A stretch of DNA of 16,484 bases, from positions 1 to 16,484 of the forward strand of contig DAIRET010000055.1 in the NCBI GenBank assembly GCA_036795455.1, in the 5' to 3' direction. Position numbers and translations under genes: made by a program. The notes below the pieces were generated by a model that was not told where the DNA came from, did not search any database, and saw only the letters and a program-made list of their open reading frames with translations. Shown piece by piece: positions 14,410 through 16,484 of the stretch; the stretch's first letter is position 1; each line of letters opens with the position of its first letter. Origin of the DNA: DAIRET01 sp036795455. Its GTDB lineage: Bacteria > Bacteroidota > Ignavibacteria > Ignavibacteriales > Ignavibacteriaceae.

Positions 14410-15399
14410 CTATTTTGATCTCTTAATAAGAAGATTTGCAAGTGTAATAAAAACCCGGCGGTATTCTTCGTTCTTAAGTTGATTTATTCCTTTCAAAGCA
14501 AGTTGTGTATATCTTTTAATTTCCGAAACGGCGTCGTTTAAAATTCCTAATTCAATATAAATATTTTTATAATAATTTACCTCCGCCGGTTCAATTCCTT
14601 TATTCTTAATTACTCTCATAAGGTCTTTTTTATACTTCCCTTTTGCTTTTTCAAGCGCTTTTATAAATAGGAAAGTCTTTTTCCCTTCAACAAGATCTCC
14701 GCCGATTTTCTTCCCGAAATCTTTTTCATCGGCAATAATATCCAGTAAGTCATCCTGAATCTGGAAAGCAATTCCAAGGTATTTCCCGTATTTTGATAAT
14801 GCCTTAATTTCCGCTTCTGTACCCCCTCCTATTTGTGCCCCTACGGAACAGCACATCTCTGCAAGTGCGGCAGTTTTTTTTGTTATCATTTCGAGGTATT
14901 GATCCATCGTAACTATAGAAGCTGTTTCAAATTCTTTATCGAGTCCCTGTCCTTCGCAAACTTCTGCAACACCGCGGTTGAATGTTGATACAATCCTATT
15001 GATGTTCGTCTTTGCATCTTTCAACAGAAGCTCATAAGCAACCGATGCAAGAATATCTCCCACCAGTATTGCAGTACTGAGATCATATTTTTTGTGAACC
15101 GTTAATCGACCTCTTCTTTTATCGGCATTATCCATTATATCGTCATGCACAAGTGTAAAGTTATGAAGCACTTCGACAGCCGCTGCAGCATTGTATGCTT
15201 TGGAATAATCACCCCCGACAGCTTTTGCAGAAATCAAGACAAGAAAGGGGCGTAGTCTTTTTCCCGGGCTGTTTAATATGTATTCTGCAGGTTCATAAAG
15301 CGAAACCGGCAGTCTGCCTTTAAGTGATATATTAAGTACCGACTCGACTTTTGTTTGGAGTTTTGTGTACAGCTTTTGGAAATCGTTCTCTTGTATCAA
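14410..15399 (-). CDS. Polyprenyl (likely geranylgeranyl/farnesyl) diphosphate synthase
   Basis: The 329-residue trans-prenyltransferase condenses IPP with allylic diphosphates. Key motifs are GKRLRP (46-51), the first Asp-rich motif HDDIMD (Asp86, 87, 90), RRGRLTVH (95-102), and the second, DDLLD (216-220), followed by the Lys cluster DFGKKIGGD. The first Asp-rich motif has no two-residue insertion, and Phe81/Thr82 sit five and four residues before it. This resembles type I GGPP synthases more than long-chain quinone-tail synthases, which usually have Ala there; a C15-C20 product is therefore inferred. It starts with TTG at 15397-15399, overlapping the fni stop in TTGA, with AAGGA 6 bases upstream. 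Direct coupling to IPP isomerase supports an isoprenoid precursor role. Confidence 0.9.
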   Translation of the reverse strand: MIQENDFQKLYTKLQTKVESVLNISLKGRLPVSLYEPAEYILNSPGKRLRPFLVLISAKAVGGDYSKAYNAAAAVEVLHNFTLVHDDIMDNADKRRGRLTVHKKYDLSTAILVGDILASVAYELLLKDAKTNINRIVSTFNRGVAEVCEGQGLDKEFETASIVTMDQYLEMITKKTAALAEMCCSVGAQIGGGTEAEIKALSKYGKYLGIAFQIQDDLLDIIADEKDFGKKIGGDLVEGKKTFLFIKALEKAKGKYKKDLMRVIKNKGIEPAEVNYYKNIYIELGILNDAVSEIKRYTQLALKGINQLKNEEYRRVFITLANLLIKRSK

Positions 15400-16433
15400 T
15401 GTAATTCCTTTTTCAAAATAATTTTTTGTTTGTTAAAATCTTTCAAACTCTTTGACCCTGTTAGGAACATAATCTTTTTAATGTCGTTAAACCAATCATT
15501 TATGAAATCGATAACGCCTTCAACACCATTTTGATTTAATTGATGAAGTATTTTTCTTGCCGATGCAGTTAAATCACTGCCGAGTGCCATTGCTTTTGCA
15601 GAATCAAATGGAGAATTAATCCCACCCGAACCAATCAATGTAAATTTGTATTTTTTCTTAAGTTCAGCGACTGTCCTGATACAGTATGAAGTAGGCAGTC
15701 CCCAATCCCAAAATTCCGAGTAATCCTTCTTATTTCTTATCAACTCAACAGCAGCCCAGCTTGTTCCACCGGCACCGGCAACATCAATTCCTTTCACTCC
15801 GGCATCCAGTAATCTTTCGGCTGTTTGTTTTGATATTCCGCTTCCCACCTCTTTAACAACCAACGGCACATTAATTTTTTTAATAAATCGTTCAATACTT
15901 TTAAGTAATTCCCCGAATGATGGTTCTCCTTCTTTTTGAAGTAATTCCTGTAATGGGTTTAAATGAATAACCATTGCATCCAAACCGGTTTCACTTAATA
16001 TTTCTACGAGTTTTTTTTGATTTTTTTTCGATAGAATTTGAGCAGCACCTATATTTCCAAGGACGGGGATGGTAGAGGCAACCTTTTTTATTTCAACAAT
16101 ATTTTCAAAGCTACCTCCGTCTTCAATTGCATACCTTATGCTGCCGAGACCTAACGGAATTCCGGTTTGTTGTGCTGCAAAAGCTAATTCGAGATTTATA
16201 TTGTCGGCTTTATCGGTGCCTCCCGTCATGCATGATATAAAAAAAGGGAAGGAGATTTTTTTATTGAAGAATTGTGTGGACAAATCTATTTCATCAATAA
16301 TTACTTCGGTATCTGCACAGTGAATGAAATCATAATTTTCAAATCCGTTTGTTTTTTGTTTAAACATAGCCCTGTTATCCGAACAAATATCAAGATGTTC
16401 TTTTTTTCTAACGGATAAGTTTTCATCACTCAT
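15396..16433 (-). CDS. fni: Type 2 isopentenyl-diphosphate delta-isomerase (FMN-dependent)
   Basis: The 345-residue FMN enzyme (IDI-2) interconverts IPP and DMAPP and is unrelated to the metal-dependent type 1 enzyme. Motifs are RKKEHLDIC (9-17), the FMN/substrate loop CMTGGT (68-73), LGLGSIR (95-100 region), HLNPLQE (157-163) with Asn159, Gln162 and Glu163 (catalytic Gln and Mg-binding Glu in characterised homologues), VKEVGSGIS (193-201), DVAGAGGTSW (217-226) and GSGGINS (268-274). It is the first gene of an operon continuing through the prenyl synthase, ptsH, ptsI and the sugar isomerase. It starts at ATG with no clear Shine-Dalgarno site, as is common for leader genes in this lineage. The enzyme needs reduced FMN, so its activity could respond to redox state. 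Confidence 0.94.
   Translation of the reverse strand: MSDENLSVRKKEHLDICSDNRAMFKQKTNGFENYDFIHCADTEVIIDEIDLSTQFFNKKISFPFFISCMTGGTDKADNINLELAFAAQQTGIPLGLGSIRYAIEDGGSFENIVEIKKVASTIPVLGNIGAAQILSKKNQKKLVEILSETGLDAMVIHLNPLQELLQKEGEPSFGELLKSIERFIKKINVPLVVKEVGSGISKQTAERLLDAGVKGIDVAGAGGTSWAAVELIRNKKDYSEFWDWGLPTSYCIRTVAELKKKYKFTLIGSGGINSPFDSAKAMALGSDLTASARKILHQLNQNGVEGVIDFINDWFNDIKKIMFLTGSKSLKDFNKQKIILKKELH
15397..15410 (-). promoter_or_regulatory. TTG start with a strong ribosome site for the prenyl synthase
   Basis: AAGGA (15406-15410) stands 6 bases before TTG (15397-15399), whose last bases form the TGA stop of fni. An ATT further upstream could in principle initiate, but the spacing favours TTG. 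Confidence 0.65.
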
Positions 16434-16484
16434 TTTAAAACCGGTGCTTTAGTATGATATATAAATAAATTTCATTGGCAAAAT
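16434..16484 (-). promoter_or_regulatory. Upstream region of the fni operon, partial
   Basis: The 51 bases before the fni ATG are AT-rich (a TTTATTTATATAT-like stretch on the minus strand), and this would be the promoter region of the five-gene operon. No -33/-7 pair close to the Bacteroidetes consensus is present, and the region is cut by the window edge. Confidence 0.3.

Noticed and set aside
1..16484. CRISPR array, tRNA/rRNA, insertion sequence or prophage
   Set aside because: No regularly spaced direct repeats, cloverleaf-type sequence, transposase or phage gene were seen on either strand.

Overview
The window is AT-rich DNA with genes on both strands, though most of a long stretch lies on the minus strand. 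It most resembles a member of the Bacteroidota/Chlorobiota lineage, and probably Ignavibacteria (Ignavibacterium/Melioribacter-like). The clearest sign is the gene at 2511-4172, whose C-terminus is a type IX secretion (T9SS) sorting domain of the 'LGQNYPNPFNP...SGIYLYRL' form common in that class. A FISUMP-domain protein, HEAT-repeat and FG-GAP secreted proteins, A-rich leaders, and a few possible Bacteroidetes-type promoter elements (TTTG / TAnnTTTG) fit the same placement. The placement is inference from protein style, not from a marker gene.

Layout. (1) 1-4172, minus strand: three secreted proteins, namely a GHL10 glycoside-hydrolase-like protein, a FISUMP-domain protein and a T9SS-exported FG-GAP propeller protein. 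They are separated by hairpins, so they are probably transcribed separately. (2) 4311-7388, minus strand: a compact three-gene operon of a small lipoprotein, a pentaheme c-type cytochrome (one heme motif is CX3CH) and a beta-barrel protein with a single N-terminal CXXCH. This looks like an outer-membrane or periplasmic electron-transfer module and is the most interesting part of the window. (3) 7589-10382, minus strand: a small secreted HEAT-repeat protein, an MlaF-type ABC ATPase without an adjacent permease, and a tyrosine-decarboxylase-like PLP enzyme. (4) 10469-11298, plus strand: a 71-residue membrane protein and a TlpA/ResA-type thioredoxin lipoprotein. A terminator follows, and one arm of it lies in the 3' end of the convergent gene. 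(5) 11340-16433, minus strand: a tightly packed operon in the order fni (type 2 IPP isomerase), prenyl diphosphate synthase, HPr, PTS enzyme I, bifunctional phosphoglucose/phosphomannose isomerase. Gene junctions are overlaps or gaps of 0-2 bases, with TTG and GTG starts at two of them.

How it works together. The last operon links isoprenoid precursor and chain synthesis with the phosphorelay proteins of the PTS and with entry of hexose phosphates into glycolysis or mannose metabolism. No sugar-specific EII is present in the window. The cytochrome operon would move electrons through the periplasm and toward or across the outer membrane. The TlpA-like protein is a plausible but unproven thiol-redox helper in the same compartment. 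I see no tRNA, rRNA, CRISPR array, insertion sequence or phage gene, and no gene-free stretch longer than 300 bases.
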